Part shown: positions 1 to 14,200 of the stretch, piece by piece
How the letters are laid out: the number at the start of each line of letters is the position of its first letter
Numbering within the stretch: the stretch's first letter is position 1
Source: Myripristis murdjan
Taxonomy: Eukaryota; Chordata; Actinopteri; Holocentriformes; Holocentridae
NCBI RefSeq assembly: GCF_902150065.1
Contig: NC_044001.1
Location: 18,047,439 to 18,111,438, forward strand
Length of the DNA stretch: 64,000 nucleotides
Reading direction: 5' to 3'
Program-made: the position numbers and the translations under genes
Notes under the pieces: generated by a model
The model's input: the letters and a program-made list of their open reading frames with translations, nothing else
Database searches by the model: none
Told to the model about the DNA's origin: nothing

Positions 1-1907
1 CCACACCGCCAACATCACCCTCCCACCTTCCACCCAAAACTCTGAGGATGGAGCGGCCTGTAGTTCCTGTGGGCTACCAGGGAATGAGATTACCTATTAA
101 TTCATCCTCCTTCACACCTACCAGCACAGAAGCCTTGCTCCAGCTCAGCTTCATCCCTTTAAACTCCTTTTTTGTCTCTTGTCCTCCATATTTTTTTTGG
201 GCATCCTTGCTTGTGTGTTCATTGGTCACTTGCGTTTGCCTGTCTTGACAGTGGTTCAGACATCCCTGAATCCAGTTTTGGTCTTAGTTTTGGTGCAAAC
301 ATCTGGTAGATTCCCAGTGGCAGGTTCCAGATGGATTTGCCTGCCCCTGGTCATGCTTACAGCTAAGCTGCTCCACAGCTGATATGCCACAAGGTTTATA
401 GCTATTATCCATTCTTATCTCTATTCCCATATTAGCTCATGTTTTTTTATGGGGGGAAGTTGCTAGCCTTGTACCCAACTCCCAAATAAGCAAATCTGCT
501 CTGGCTCCTCCCTTGACTTGTCCAGCATCAGTGACCCTAACAGGAGAAAACATTTTCATTTTCATATCCCTTGGGCTCATAGTAACACAGAAGTCCTGCT
601 CACAGAGGGAATGAGAAGACATGGCATCTCCATTGTGTATTAAATAAAATATCCGTGCAAAATGCAGAGCGGATATTTGTCCAAATGATAGCATAAATGA
701 GAGAGGAGCTGTAGACAGCCACATTTAATTCCTCAAGTGATTCTGCACCATCTTTGTTTCCTTTATTATTAAACCATTATTCAGCCTCATGTTAATGTTT
801 TAATTCATGTGTATTATTGGAGGGCTTCCCGAGGACCTGTGATAAGTGAGAGAGTCAAAAATCCACCCCAGGAGCGCCGTAGGGGGTGATGGAAAACTAC
901 TCTCACCCAATCCCTCCCCGCATGCTGCCAGTGAGAGGGGAAAGGTTTGATTCAGCAATGGCTCCTGCTTTCATGTCAGTGGGGTTTCACTGCCGGGTGA
1001 ACAGTTGATTAGAGAAATAAGTTTTACTTTGCATTTTAAAGATGTATGAAATCCAGAAACTTTACAATCACAGGTTCAGTTTCAGATTTACATGGCAATT
1101 CTAAAGTCTTATGAATTTCTCTCATTCCTCTTCACCTTCACTTTTATATTTTCTGCAATCAAGCCTCTGTGTCTGGCTGCACGTCTGTTATTGTGCTATT
1201 ACTATGTCTCAGTGATGGGGATATGCAGAGCTATGAAATGCTCATGCATATTCTACCAGCGCTGGGTCTTTGAGATGAAGTGGTTGACAGGGGAAATGTC
1301 AAACCTTTCCTTCCCGTGCAAGTGTTGCAGTGCCGGGCTGAGGGAGCATCTCTGCCAGCGCAAACAAATCAGCAGCGAGGGGAAAGCGGCATGTTTAACA
1401 AGGATCCAGACAATGCAGTCAAGCCCAGAACAACAGCTCCGAAGCCGTTATTGTTTTATTTATGGCGATTGCAAGCCGTCTTTGGAGGCCGTCTTTTCAT
1501 CCCTGAGTGAGTGACAGTTGATTGGGGCGCTGAGGTTTAGGATGTCAAAGCCAGTTCAAGGTTTATTTATGGTTCATTTCACGGGCGCGATAGGGCCATC
1601 TCTCCCTCAGGCAGGTAATGCATCTTGATCCAAATGTCCGTTTCACTGGGGAGAGAGAGAGAGATGTTCTAGGCCTGTTGCACAGATGGTTTATGCTGTA
1701 GATTAGAGTTTTGCCCCAACTGAGAGCCAACTGTGCATTCTCTTTGAGGCTGCTGAACCTCTGGCAGTAAACTTTAGGCAGACTTTATGAGGCATGTTTT
1801 CCTGCTTGGCTTTGTGGTATGATAGCATAGATTCATATTGTTAAATTGACATAACAAAGCACTTGATAAAGGTTTAGATTTGCAGAATAAATGTTAAATT
1901 TAGTAGC

Positions 1908-2085
1908 AGGCAGGGCAGGGTGGTGTCGGAGTTGCTTGTATACCAGGTAGCTTCAATTTCCTGGGTTTGAACCTGGTCTGGGACCTTTATCACCCTTTCT
2001 CTCACTGAATTATTAATGTCTCTCACTACTTTGAACTGTCTAAGGACGTCCCCAAACATACCCCCAAAATAATAGCAATCCCACT
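1908..2085 (+). repeat. tRNA-derived SINE relic
   Basis: The block beginning around GGGTGGTGTCGGAGTTG is followed by CCTGGGTTTGAACCTGG, which resembles the B-box region of tRNA-derived teleost SINEs. Then come a GGACCTTTATCACC stretch, repeated TCTCTCAC motifs, an ACTTTGAACTGTCTAA segment and a CCCCAAAATAAT tail. This order matches the general build of percomorph tRNA-derived SINEs, from memory. The head is short and diverged and no clear target-site duplication was found, so the limits are approximate and the copy looks old. Confidence 0.55.
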
Positions 2086-2230
2086 ACAGCATAAGCAGTA
2101 AATGGTTTTGTCAAAATATTATGAGGCTGTAGTGACAGATAGCTGGTTTGAGTCGGGGTTGATTGCGAGTAACTGCTCTTCTGAGATGTGATGTAATTGT
2201 TTGGACTTTATCACTTCAGGGATGTTCTCA

Positions 2231-2236
<6 letters not shown>

Positions 2237-2285
<49 letters not shown>

Positions 2286-2288
2286 ACC
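2237..2288. repeat. Compound (CT)n(CA)n microsatellite
   Basis: About 24 bases of CT repeat run directly into about 26 bases of CA repeat. It is a simple tandem repeat in non-coding DNA and likely to vary in length. Confidence 0.95.
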
Positions 2289-3722
2289 AATCTCAGCTGT
2301 TTTTTTTCTAGTGCACTGAGCAGATTAGCTGACCTGAGCTACAGTAGCTGTATTCCTCACAGCTTGCCCTTTTTTCTGCTTCTCTAACCCAATCTTGGGT
2401 ATATCTCGTCGGAGGTGTTGGAGTTGGACGTTCGAAGTGCAGCACTGCTTCCCAAGCTTAACTTCACTTTGCAATCTGCTGCATTGGCTTGGGAAATCTG
2501 ATTCAGGGACGAGGAGAGAAGAACTCAGCAAAACACTTAGACAGACAGGTAAAGGATAGGATTAGAGAGACTCTGCAGACTTGAATAAGCTGAATAGGAA
2601 AATGATTGAGTGATAGGTGTGCAAGCAAGTGTTAATATATGAAGGGTGGGAGAGGCACGAAGGGAGTGTGTATACAGAGTCTCATAGATAAACTGCTGTG
2701 TCATGCTGGCTGGAGGACTGTGACGTTGGTCCAAATGTCCTGTTAACTATGACTGTAGTTAGCCTGTGTGCTCCAGCATCCTGCTCTGCCCTGGGATTAG
2801 AGAGCAAGAGCTTCACTATTACCATCAGCAGCCAGCAGCGCACTCCTCCTCCTCTGGCAGTGATGAAGGTGACAGAGAAATACTCATCAGAGGCAGGAAG
2901 AGGACCAGCTCTATCAGCCGGTAAAGTTCTGTCAAGTTCTTACTTTGAGCTCAGTTTGCTCCCATTAGATGAGCTAGCTGTTATATCTTTTTCTGCAGGA
3001 AGACATCATCTGTGTTTGATTTCGTTTTGCCTGCTGTTTAACACTCACACTTCACTCGAATCACATGGCTGCTCTTTGAAGTGTTCGCCGCCGTCGGCTC
3101 AACTCATTGTCAGCTCGCTAAGAGAAGAGTTGATCTTCTCCCTCTCACCTCCGCGACCTCACACTGTCTGATATGATAATGTAATTGTTTACAAATTAAC
3201 AGTCAGATGTTCTATAAACAGCATAAACAGCATCGCGCCACGTGAATTCTCTCTTAAAGCAGCACCATGTAATCTGAAGAAGCTATCGATCCCCTATCAG
3301 GAAGGTCTAGTTCATTCATAGTTGTATTGATCAGAAAACATGAAACTCATCTGCATCCACTTGGGGAAGAATGCCTGAAGCTCATCATTCAGTGTCACTA
3401 AAGCATCTGGGCTGCCAAAATAATTGTTTTCTTTATCTGAACCAAGGACTTAAGTTACCCACTATTCTTAGTTTTCATTTGTGCACTAAGTCACTTCCCT
3501 TGACTTTACTAACATTTTCTCAAGTTGAAATGAAGAAACTCACTTGGGAACACTGCCGTGTCTGCACTGTAAGCCCATGGTGTTGGTAAATCCTTTTTAT
3601 CATTAAGTTAATCCGTTCGAACAGATTGATGGGATAGTGCATTATTGTAAGAAAAAGACCATGTGCTCTATGGTGCATCAGCTGCTGGAGAAACACTGCT
3701 CTTCAGAGACCATGCACTCTGT

Positions 3723-3723
<1 letters not shown>

Positions 3724-3793
<70 letters not shown>
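3724..3793. repeat. (GT)n microsatellite, about 35 units
   Basis: An uninterrupted GT dinucleotide tract of about 70 bases. It is the longest dinucleotide repeat in the window and would be highly polymorphic. It lies in the non-coding region upstream of tmem63c. Confidence 0.97.
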
Positions 3794-3796
<3 letters not shown>

Positions 3797-6161
3797 AGAT
3801 TTGCTCCATGTTCCATCCACAGGGACTCTCCTCCCTGCTCTTCTCCTCGGGAGGTTCAGACCCTGTGGACAGCACTTACTGAACATTGAGTACAACATGG
3901 AGTTTTCACAGCAGGAAGTCAGACAGAGGCCACAGGGATGAACACAGGGCAGTTTATAAGTTACTTTTCTGTTTTATTGGACTTTTGTGCTTTTCCCAGA
4001 CCCCCACTTGGACAGTCTGATGCACAGCACAGCAATCCCTCTCCTTCCTGCAGCACATCTTCTTCAGGAAACATCATGTTGTGGACGTCTGTTGCACAAC
4101 GAGAGCCTTTTTAGTGAATGTTCTACAAACTGTGAGAGCTACTCAGCCAGTGACATCACTGGTGCAGCGATAAATCCACAGCGAGGTGGAGTTCAGTAAT
4201 GTGTGCCAATTTTGAGGCCTTTAGCTGCCTCTCTCTTTTCTTTCTTTTCTTTTTTCATGCTCCTCTCACCTTACAGCTCTTGTGAAAGTTGGACAGCAGT
4301 GCCGTTGGCTGAGGGTTGTAATGCAGTTTTGGCTGCAATTTACTGCTGCAGAGCACACGGTGTGTCGACTAAGGAGCTCTCTGTTCCATCAGTAACAGCA
4401 TCCCTGAATGCATTGTGGAATCTCATTTCTCTCATCAGGTCTGAGGATTGATGCCTCTCGGTCAGCTGGAATCACAGTATTGACGCAAAGCTTGGTCAGC
4501 ACTCTGTTGCTACTCCATTTCCTTGGACTATTTGTTCTGTGAGGAGTGTACACAAGCTGGGCAGCTGGGAGTCGGGACTGTATTGATCGACCAGGGGAGA
4601 GTGTGTGCTGTTGGAGGAAAAATGGCTCAGGCCTTGATTCTGTGTCCGTGGCAGTGTGAATGATAGCTTCATATCCTGTGCATGCTCCGGGAGGCAGAGG
4701 GGAATCCACAGACTGTGGCAACAAACGTCAACCCTCAACAAGCTGTTCAAATTTGCAGTTGAGTACACAGTCAAAAGCCTTTAGATTTGTATCCTGAATT
4801 TGGATTCAATTTCATTCAGTTTTCACAAAATAAGTTGGTTTTTAAATGTTTACAAAACCTATTCCTAGATAATCTATGTATACACATCAGTATATGAGAG
4901 GCTAGGACGACAAGGGGCTCAGTCAGTGAAAACTGTAAAATGGCACAGGGTAAGACTTGTTTTGCCCAAACATTTTTTTCTAACAAGGATTCTAAAATGT
5001 GCACTTCATTACAAATTGATATTGATTGAACATTGATTAGGATATTTAAAATTTCAATGCAAGAGTTAAAAGATAGTTTAACAAACTCAAAAACGTACAC
5101 AGTTGCTAGTAAGTTACTAAGCCGATTGTGTTGACTTTAATATTGTGAAGGTGATTTACATTGTTTTTCTGTTTGATGAAAACCCTAACAACAGGGTCAA
5201 GAGTTGGAAATGGCTGTAATGTCTGTATGCAGAACATCAGCGTTTCATTTTGAAATGACACATATCAAATTGCATTGCCCCTGTCAAATAAACTAGTAAA
5301 TAAACAATCGTCCTCGCAGCAAAACCATGCAGCATAGCAACAACATAAAGGCTGTCCCCTGTGATCAATATGTGTCTGCCCCTGGTTAACATCTTCCTGT
5401 CACTGCACTGTGGATTTCAAAGGAGCCTCGTTTGTCCACTTGCTTCCTCACATTAATATGACATGTCCACTTCCACCTGTCAGCCGATACAGATCAACAG
5501 CCACTAATGGACTGTGATGGTCATTACACTGGCCTCTGCAAACCCCTTGTCATAGCTGCACTTAGCGTGAGTGGGAGACATTTGTGCTGATAAAGCTCCT
5601 GACAACAATGCCAACTTGTATGTTAACAAAACACAGAGCATTTAATCTCAATAGCATTCACTGCTCATGTTGAGGTAATGATGATTACCAAAGCAGTGCT
5701 CTCATTTCCAATCTCTTTTAAAAGGTACAAGCATTGTAGTTGTTTGTTCTCGCTCTGTGTAAATATAGGCTTGTATAGGACCACAGTGAATTGAAAAAAA
5801 AAAACTGCACTGTGGCAACAAATGACATGATTAAAGCATTATTTTCCAGTTAGGTCCAAGCAAACAAGGAAAGAGGGTATTGCAGAGAAGTATTGGCTTT
5901 CATTAAACTCATCATGACGACTATATGAATTGTTTTCAGTGTGTATAAAGTTCCAAGACCACCACTGGCACCTGAAAGCATGCATTTGTTGTTTTTATGT
6001 CCTCCTAAAACAGTATGCTACGGCTTTTTATTACTAATCATAGTGAGGAACGTATTTGCAGAGTATTTTCAGTACAGCAGGTCAGTCAGGTGAATGTTGT
6101 GTCATAACAACCTCATGGCTCATGGCACATGTCTTCTCCCTGTAGTTATGGTGCAGTGCTG

Positions 6162-8256
6162 ATGGCCAACTCAGAGCTGTTTGTGACGAGGGCGCCCCCT
6201 GTGGAGGGGTGGGGCTTGGAGCTGGATGTCCTGAGCTTCTTGGAGTCCCTCGGGGAAGAGAACAGCACAGCTGAAAGATGCTACCGCGCCCACTCCCGCA
6301 GCAGCGTCCTGCAGGGCCTGCCCTTCGGAGGGGTGCCCACCGTCCTCGCCATCAATGTGGTCCTCTGGATGGTAGATACTGCACACACACACACACACAC
6401 ACATACACACACACATAAACACACACTTTTCAAATTTAAGATATTTTAGGTCAATTAAAATGTGATGTAGCGTTCATATAATCCCCTTTGAATTTTTCTA
6501 GACCCACTTCCTGTGTAAACTAGTGTTTCATCTAATTATGCAAGGAAATGATGTTCATTATAACTTTATTTACTAATTCATTCATCAGCTCACTGACCTT
6601 CTTTAAGACCCGAAAATTCCTCTGGCCTGTCTAATGATAAAATACTTTCTTTAAAGTATTTCACTACATTAAATTGTTAGTTTGTTATTCAGATTTTACA
6701 GTTTTTCCAGTCATTCATCCCTGCCTACAATCTGGAGGTTTTGAGCAGCAGGTGTCAGGCTGCCACATGTTAAAAAAAAAAAAAAGCTTCACATGTGAAA
6801 AATGAGCAGCAACTGCTCTTTCCAAAAACTATCACACAGATGCCTAACATAATCCACAGTTCTTAGAGGTGAAGCGCCCCCTGGAGCTATTTCCTGCTAA
6901 AGAACACCAGCAAACTGAATCTGTCCAAGAGGAACAAGTTTGAGGTGGATAGAGACAGTTTGATGACCAGCAAAACGTTGCCAACTCAGAGGATATTATT
7001 AAGTTTCTTTTCCCTGCAAGGAATTTTAGAGCCAGGAGTACAAGAACACACACAAATACAAAGAAATACAAACACATACTCTGCATATCTAAGAGGTGAT
7101 ATCATATCGCATGACGAATCGAAAACTGATTAATTGTTACAATTCCCATAATACAATATCATACACACTGTTTACAAACACATACTTGCATATTTTGCTC
7201 CTGTCTCCCACATAATAGCAGGCTTCATCTTTCAGTTGTCAACTACCTCAGTTCTGCTGTCAGGCCTTGTCAAACTTGATCTCTGCACTGCCATCAGTCT
7301 CAGTGTACCGCCCCCACATTTTAATTGGCTCGTTTGATCGCTGCCTGGTTGTCAGGACAACATGGAGGGTTGTGCGCCGTCTCTTAATGACAAGCCTGAG
7401 TCAAAGCATGCTCCCCCCCCCAGGTGATGGGAGCACGCCTCTGCATCAATTCCATCATCATACAGAATAAATCATCAGCGGGACTTGAGGAGAGCGTGCC
7501 CACGCAACAACAAGAAATACAAAAAAAATATATAATAATAATAGCAATGGGGAGGAGCCGGACACAAAGAAAGGAAAGAGAGAGTGGAGAGATTGTTGTG
7601 TCAACGTGGAGTTTAGGATGCGTTATCAGGCTTGGCTGTTAATACAAAAGCAGAATCGTTATTCATCTCCAAGCCTCAGTCAAGGTTGCCCTGATTACCT
7701 ATGCATGGCTTTGGATCAGTAAAAAATTAATCATTCCACATTTATGGGAGCTTTTCTCCTATTAACGCCACTGTCATCCTCACCCCCAAACCCAATATCT
7801 ACTAAACTCAAATGAGTCAATGATTTATGCTGTAGTTAATGTCAAACATTCATCAGTACATTCATCCATCAGAGTCCAGTTACTGTGCTATTACATGTTT
7901 AACCCACCGTTCTCAAAATGAATTCTCTTTTGTGTATTATAATACTTGATTGCACGGGTATTTTTTGATTCTCTTGTTTCAAACAGTTTATCCTACGTTT
8001 ATGTAAGAGGCTGTTCAGATTAATTCTTGCTATTGACCGCACTTGTCATTTGTCACTGGTGCATATGTGTGACCTCTCTCTGTTTCCAAGACAACCACAT
8101 ACTACTCCAAGATGGCTTATTGTTGTTGCTGTATTTGGACCCATCTATTATTTGTATACATCTTGAGAATATGCATCTTCAGTCTGAAGGGGGATACTCT
8201 GATCATGCAGCTTTTACAGATTTTCGGTCGCATTAGACAGGGATGGGAAAAGAAGG

Positions 8257-8294
<38 letters not shown>

Positions 8295-11200
8295 GGTGTG
8301 TGAGCATGTGAGTGTTTCTTTTGAGGGTTCTAAGGTGCTCTGTGTTCAGGTTTTGTGTTTTGTCTTACAGTTCCTGTTGCTGGTCTTCTCCTGTCTGAGG
8401 AAGGCTGCATGGGACTACGGCCGCCTGGCGCTGCTGATGGAGAATGACAGGTAAGGGTGTTGCTCTATTGCACTGAAAATTAAAAAAAAAATGTTCTCTT
8501 GCTGGTGTCTGAGCTGAATCTACATTCAAGATGGAGAAGATGGAGTAATAATCTTCACTGAAACTGAGTCCTGATGCTGCAGCCTCCAGCTCCCTCTACT
8601 GAGCATAAATGGCAGGAATTGAATTAAAGTCCTGATGTTGCCCCTGCAATTGCTATAGCTTGCAGTTGGAGTGGTGGCTGCAATATTTGTGTTGCTTCAT
8701 TTGTGTTAAGTTAATGGTGAAACTGTAGAAAGGGCAACATGTTCACACAAGTAGAAGGAAAAAATAGTGCTTCAACCAGCTGCGAGAAAATGCAGCCCAA
8801 GGGGGACAGCACAGAGACTCTGAAACATAGTACAAAAATAGAATTATTGTTTTATTTTAGGCTACAAATTAAAACATATGATATTTTGGCCCATTTGTTC
8901 ACCAGGGCTTTCATCAGATGAACTAATTGAGAGCCCTGTTGAACAGATGGGCCCAAACGTCACATGTATTAATAATGTTTTAATAATACATGTACACACA
9001 CACAGTGGTTTGGATGCAACAGTGCCCCCATATTTTTCAGATACCTCATCAGATCTGAAAATGAATTAAAGCCCACTCAGCAGTCTGCGTGAATCTCCAG
9101 TGGTTTTTCTTCTGCCTGACCTGAAGCCCCTCTGCAGCGGGAGTGCAGGCTTGATTAGTTCTGCCTGACCAACAGCGGCTCCATAGCACCCTGGGGCGAG
9201 CAGCATCTGTGTGTTTTGCCAAGCGATGGACGCTCATGTAAATTCAATTATGCTGCTTAATTTGACATGCTGTCAAATTGTCAGGGGTACGGCCCACAGA
9301 GAAATGTCCACAGAAATCATCATTAATCGTCCTCAATCATCACACTGCTCATTGTCTTTATTGGACTGAAAAAAAACTCAGCCTACATACAGTAGATGTC
9401 ATCCAGTCATTATGATTGTCCTTTCCTGCTCTTTACCTTCATTATTTACCCGTTTCAGTCTTACATCCCTGTTTTATGGAGAACCAAGTGAGAAAGAGAA
9501 GTCTCCATCAGAGTCCAGCCCGTCTGACTCTGAAACCAAGGACATGGTGAGTTGTGTTTAGTTTGCCTAACAGACACTATTTCAGCTAAACACTCATAAG
9601 AGCTCCTAAATAGCTTTAAAAGGTACGTGATGTAAGCGTTTCATTAAAGTGAGGACATTTGGACTCGACTGACAAAACTGGAATAAATTGATTAACATTA
9701 AATATTGATGGTTTTAATTAATGGTTTAAATTCTGTGACTATTCCATGTGTTCTTGTCAATAGAGTCTAAATAGTCCTCATTTCAGTCACACCTTGATTT
9801 TGTATGGTGCACCTGTAGCATTTTAACATCATTAAGTCATTACTGCATTCATTTTAATACATTATAGAGTTCTGTGTGTTGTTATATTGTGTGCCAAAAT
9901 TGTTTTTTTGCGCAATAACACAGTGGAGCAAGGTAAAGTTCCTTTGGGAAATTAGCATTAGCAATACCACTGAAGTGAGATAGAGGCTACCATGGTGTTC
10001 ATAGTGTAATTTGTTAACAGTAATTACACCACGTTGTCTCAGTTAATTTCACGATGATGTAGTGCTGTTTGGAAACGCTATAAGCTATATATAAAAGCTA
10101 TAAGTAGCACATTTAAATGATGCCCAGCTGTCTGAGATGGCAGTGTGTACACCCTTGTAAGGGAGAAGTCTGGAATATGACTCAGCTGAATTGTCTGTGA
10201 CTCAGTGCCACCTGTGTGATAAAGTGAGGTCACACTCCTTGTGTTTATAACAGTGTAGGACAGAGTCTGACTCAAGTCATCGCCTAATGCCTACACAAAA
10301 GCTGAGGCTGCAGTAAAGTGGTTACTGCTTCAGGCTAGACCTATTAAAACTCCATGTCTTTGTCACTGTGGAGGCCTTATTATTATGCAAATGGTAGAGG
10401 CATGCTAGTAGCCAGATGTCCTGTGCACGGACTCGCTTACATATGTCATTTATTATCTTTAATAACCAGTCCTTTGGATGTTTTGTAATTCTCCTCCTCT
10501 TCCAGGGCTTCTGCTCTTGGCTCACATCGCTTTACCATATGAAGTAAGTACGCAGAGCACTTGGCCCTTTAATTGTTTCACCCTTCCCCCCCGCCATCCA
10601 AACTCCCATCCTTTTATTGGGCCTCTCTCTTCAAAGCTGATGTCACCATCAAATGTAAGCGCTCATGTTATATCTCATTAAGCAGCAAAAACAAACGAGT
10701 CTGGGCTCATGCGACCAGTGGTGCCGTGGTTTCCCGTTGAATATTTGCACCCGCTGGAGTCTGACTGCACTCAACCGATTTAGACTTGTAAAAAAGCGAA
10801 TTCCCCGTGTCCATGGTTTCCATAGTATTATGGTGGAGTTTGGGTGCTTCTGTTTTTAGCTCTCGTGCTAGTGGCTCACCCTGGGTTCCCTGGGAAAGAG
10901 CAAACCCACCCTGTGAGTTCTCGATGTGTGGGCTGCCATAAGACCAACAAGCACCTCTTCTTTTTTTTCTTTTTTCTTTTTTTTTGTTCTATTTTATGAT
11001 ACTGGGTTTCCTGAAACTCCCGCCTGAGCTGTCCGGGGCAACCACAGCTTTTGGCACCAGCGTAGTGGTGGCAGAGTTTTACTCGTGGTGAGCTATGAGC
11101 TGTAGACACAAAGTCCTGGCCTGCATCCTTACAATGGCTGAAGCCTGCAACCATTTGAATACGCTGATATGTTTATGTCTCGCCACTTCATAAGCATCCC

Positions 11201-14200
11201 CACGCCAGCAACTTACTTGACCCCTCTCTTTGCCTGTGTATTATTGTAGATCCCCCCAAAAGTTTAGGATTTGGGAGTTCTGACACTCTGGAGAGGTATA
11301 ACAAGTCAAACACACACACACCCGTCTACCCTGTCTCATGATTCCCTACCTGTTTCTGCAGGGATGAGGAGATCCGCAGTAAATGTGGCATCGATGCTGT
11401 CACATACCTGTCCTTCCAGCGCCACATCATCCTGCTCATGACTGTGGTCTGCTTGCTGTCTTTGACCATAATCCTGCCTGTCAACTTTTCCGGGAATCTC
11501 CTAGGTAATTTGGTGCTCACAGCATGGTCTGGCCGGTTGTCTGCAGGCCAAGGGATATCCTCAGCCTCAGGAGAGGCACATGGTGTACCTCTCAGGGAAA
11601 GAGGCCAGGCCACACAGAGACATCCGTACACATCCTCACACCAAAGCATTTATGTGTAAAAGGGCCAACAGCTAAAACTAAATCCAGCCGTGGAAAAAGC
11701 TAAATAAAAAGTCTGTAACACTTAGGGGGAAATGGAATTCACCTTTTCCTCCAAAAAATACAGATCCACACCAAAATCATATTAAAATAAAAACAAATAA
11801 TTACAAACTTATTCTGAAACATGCACGTGCACACACAGATTGTAGAACGTTGTACTTCAAATAGCTATTTCTACAAGTGGTAATTCATCTAGTGGAAAAA
11901 TAGAAATAGAAAGTCCTTCATTTCCTCTTAACATACACATGTAGGTGTCAGAGGCTGGAATGGTGCATAAAACCAGCTGCTAAATAGCAGCAGAAATCTC
12001 ATTTGGCAGTTGTGTGCTGACTTAGTAGGAAGCACTGAGTAAGCCATCCTATAGAGAGTGTAAGCCATTATGGGGTCTATGAGGAGCTCGGTTGTCCACA
12101 GCCACCTTTTTTATTACTGCTGGCTGTCATCTTATAGACCAACACCCTGTGACAGGCTGCCATGGCTACAGTAAACAAAGGGTACCCAAAGTAAAACAGT
12201 TGAATTAGGCATGACTATATTTTTGGAATTTGTGTGAAATTTCTTGTCAAGAGATTTCATTAAATTGGGCGGAAAAACGCGCTCTCTGAATAGTTACATT
12301 GCTTCATTATTGCCTCATCCTCCAGACAAAGAGGAGGCTATTCCTTAAAGTCATTTAAAACTTAAAATGTCTCCCTGTCTGTCATATCTGATTACTTCTA
12401 CAGGAGACAGCCCTGAAAATTTTGGAAGAACAACACTGGCTAATGTTAGTGCAAAGTAAGTGTAACATTACATTAGTGATAACAAAGCGTGTGAAATATC
12501 ACAGAGCCATGAAAAATCACTGGAGTGACTGTGTGTATGAGCGCATGTGAAAGTTCCTGTACGTCTCATCACAGGGACAGCTTTCTGTGGCTGCACAGTG
12601 TCCTCGCTCTGGTCTACTTCATCATCACGCTGCTGTGTATGGCTCACCACTCATCACGGCTGGAGTACCGAGAAGATGAGAAGGTCTGTCACCATCGTCA
12701 CATGAGGCGCTTTCTCCCTCAGAGCCCTGAGAAGAAAATAACACTGCTGTAAAGTGTTGTAAAGGTGATGTGTTGGTTGTATTATCCACTGCAGGTTGCC
12801 AGGACACTGATGATTACCTCCATACCCAGAGAGATCTCAGACCCAGGTCTCATCACCAAACACTTCCAGTAAGCACCAAGCCTCTTATATACAAGTGTCC
12901 TTATACTTAAATCCTGTTCTCAAGGGTTTTCTTCCATCAGTTTATTCATGTTCTCAGCATATTCTCTAAATTCATGGCACGTTTTATCATTGCATTGAGT
13001 GTTAATAGTATCACTGACTGCTCTCATTCCCCTCACCAGTGAGGCCTACCCCAGCTGCACAGTCACTGATATCCGTTTCTGCTTCGACGTCTGTAAGCTG
13101 ATGAGGCTGGACTTAGAGAGGTACGGTAGCCGCTGCAGATCAGAGTAACAGAGACTGTGATCGATGTGAGGCTTTGGGTCACTGTCTCGGTGTCTCTGCA
13201 TGCTGCGTTTTGCAGGCGCAAGGCAATGAAGGGCAGGCTGTATTTCACCACAAAGGCCCAAAAGGAGGGGAAGATCATGATCAAGACACATCCATGCGCT
13301 CAGATATTCTGTTGCGACATCTGTGGCTTTGAACAGGTATGTTTTATCAGGCTGACATGCTGAGGGCATCAGCAAATGACTTATTAGTGTAGACTCACAG
13401 CATCGTATACTGCATAGTAAGTATTTTACCACTGGATGGCACTGCAACCCAAATTTAAGTTTGTGCAGCAACATCAAAATACCTTGACATTACAAATCTA
13501 AGAGGGATCTACCTGACAGTGAGGTGATGAGTAATATGTGCTCTACCTGTCTCTGCAGGTGGACGCAGAGCAGTACTACAGTGAGTTGGAAGAGAAGCTC
13601 ACAGATGAGTTTAATGCCGAGAAGAATCGCATCTCCCTGAAGAGGCTGGGCATTGCCTTTGTGACTTTCCGTGATGACAGGATGACGGCTGTGTGAGTAA
13701 ACTACAGTGTGACATCTAGGTTAATGTATTTCACTTCCTCGCATCCCACTGACAGCTTCGCTTTCGAGCAAAGAGCTAAAACTCATACTGTGACCTAAGA
13801 CGATATCAACTTAATGTAATACTGTACACAGCACGGTGTGGCGGTTCCCATTTTCCACAGCAGCTTGAAAAGTTGAATGTTTTGTTGTATTTTCCAGCAT
13901 TGTGAAGGACTACAGTCGAGTGCGTTGCCGTCGGAGACCTCAGCAGTCCAGCATCACCACTGTGGTGCAGTCTCACAGCTGGAGGGTCAGCTACGCCCCT
14001 GCTCCAAGTGACATCATCTGGTCAGTATCAATGTTTTCTTTTTTTATGTCCCTGTTATAGGGCATAAAAGCAGTGGTGCTTTGCCGGTACCCCTGAGGGA
14101 TGCAGGTATACAATAAGTGAATTGTTCATCTCCACCTGTTGTGTTTTCCTTTCATTGTTCACCTGCAAGAAAAACAAAAATATTAACAATAACAGGTACA

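Larger units (their letters stand above)
1..6161. other. Non-coding upstream region of tmem63c, no gene recognised
   Basis: No reading frame here resembles a known protein, and none is supported by consistent splice sites. Open frames of up to about 140 codons exist but have no recognisable domain. The segment holds a SINE-like relic near 1.9-2.1 kb, a compound CT/CA microsatellite, a long GT microsatellite at 3.7 kb, and otherwise AT-rich unique-looking DNA. The tmem63c promoter and one or more non-coding first exons should lie here, because the first coding exon appears to begin at a splice acceptor. I could not place them. Confidence 0.6.

Noticed and set aside
1092-1514. 140-codon open frame on the plus strand
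   Set aside because: Cysteine-rich but without any recognisable domain or consistent splice partners; composition looks like random AT-rich DNA.
3663-3941. Poly-Val/Cys and poly-Thr/His open frames over the GT microsatellite
   Set aside because: Translation artefacts of a dinucleotide repeat.
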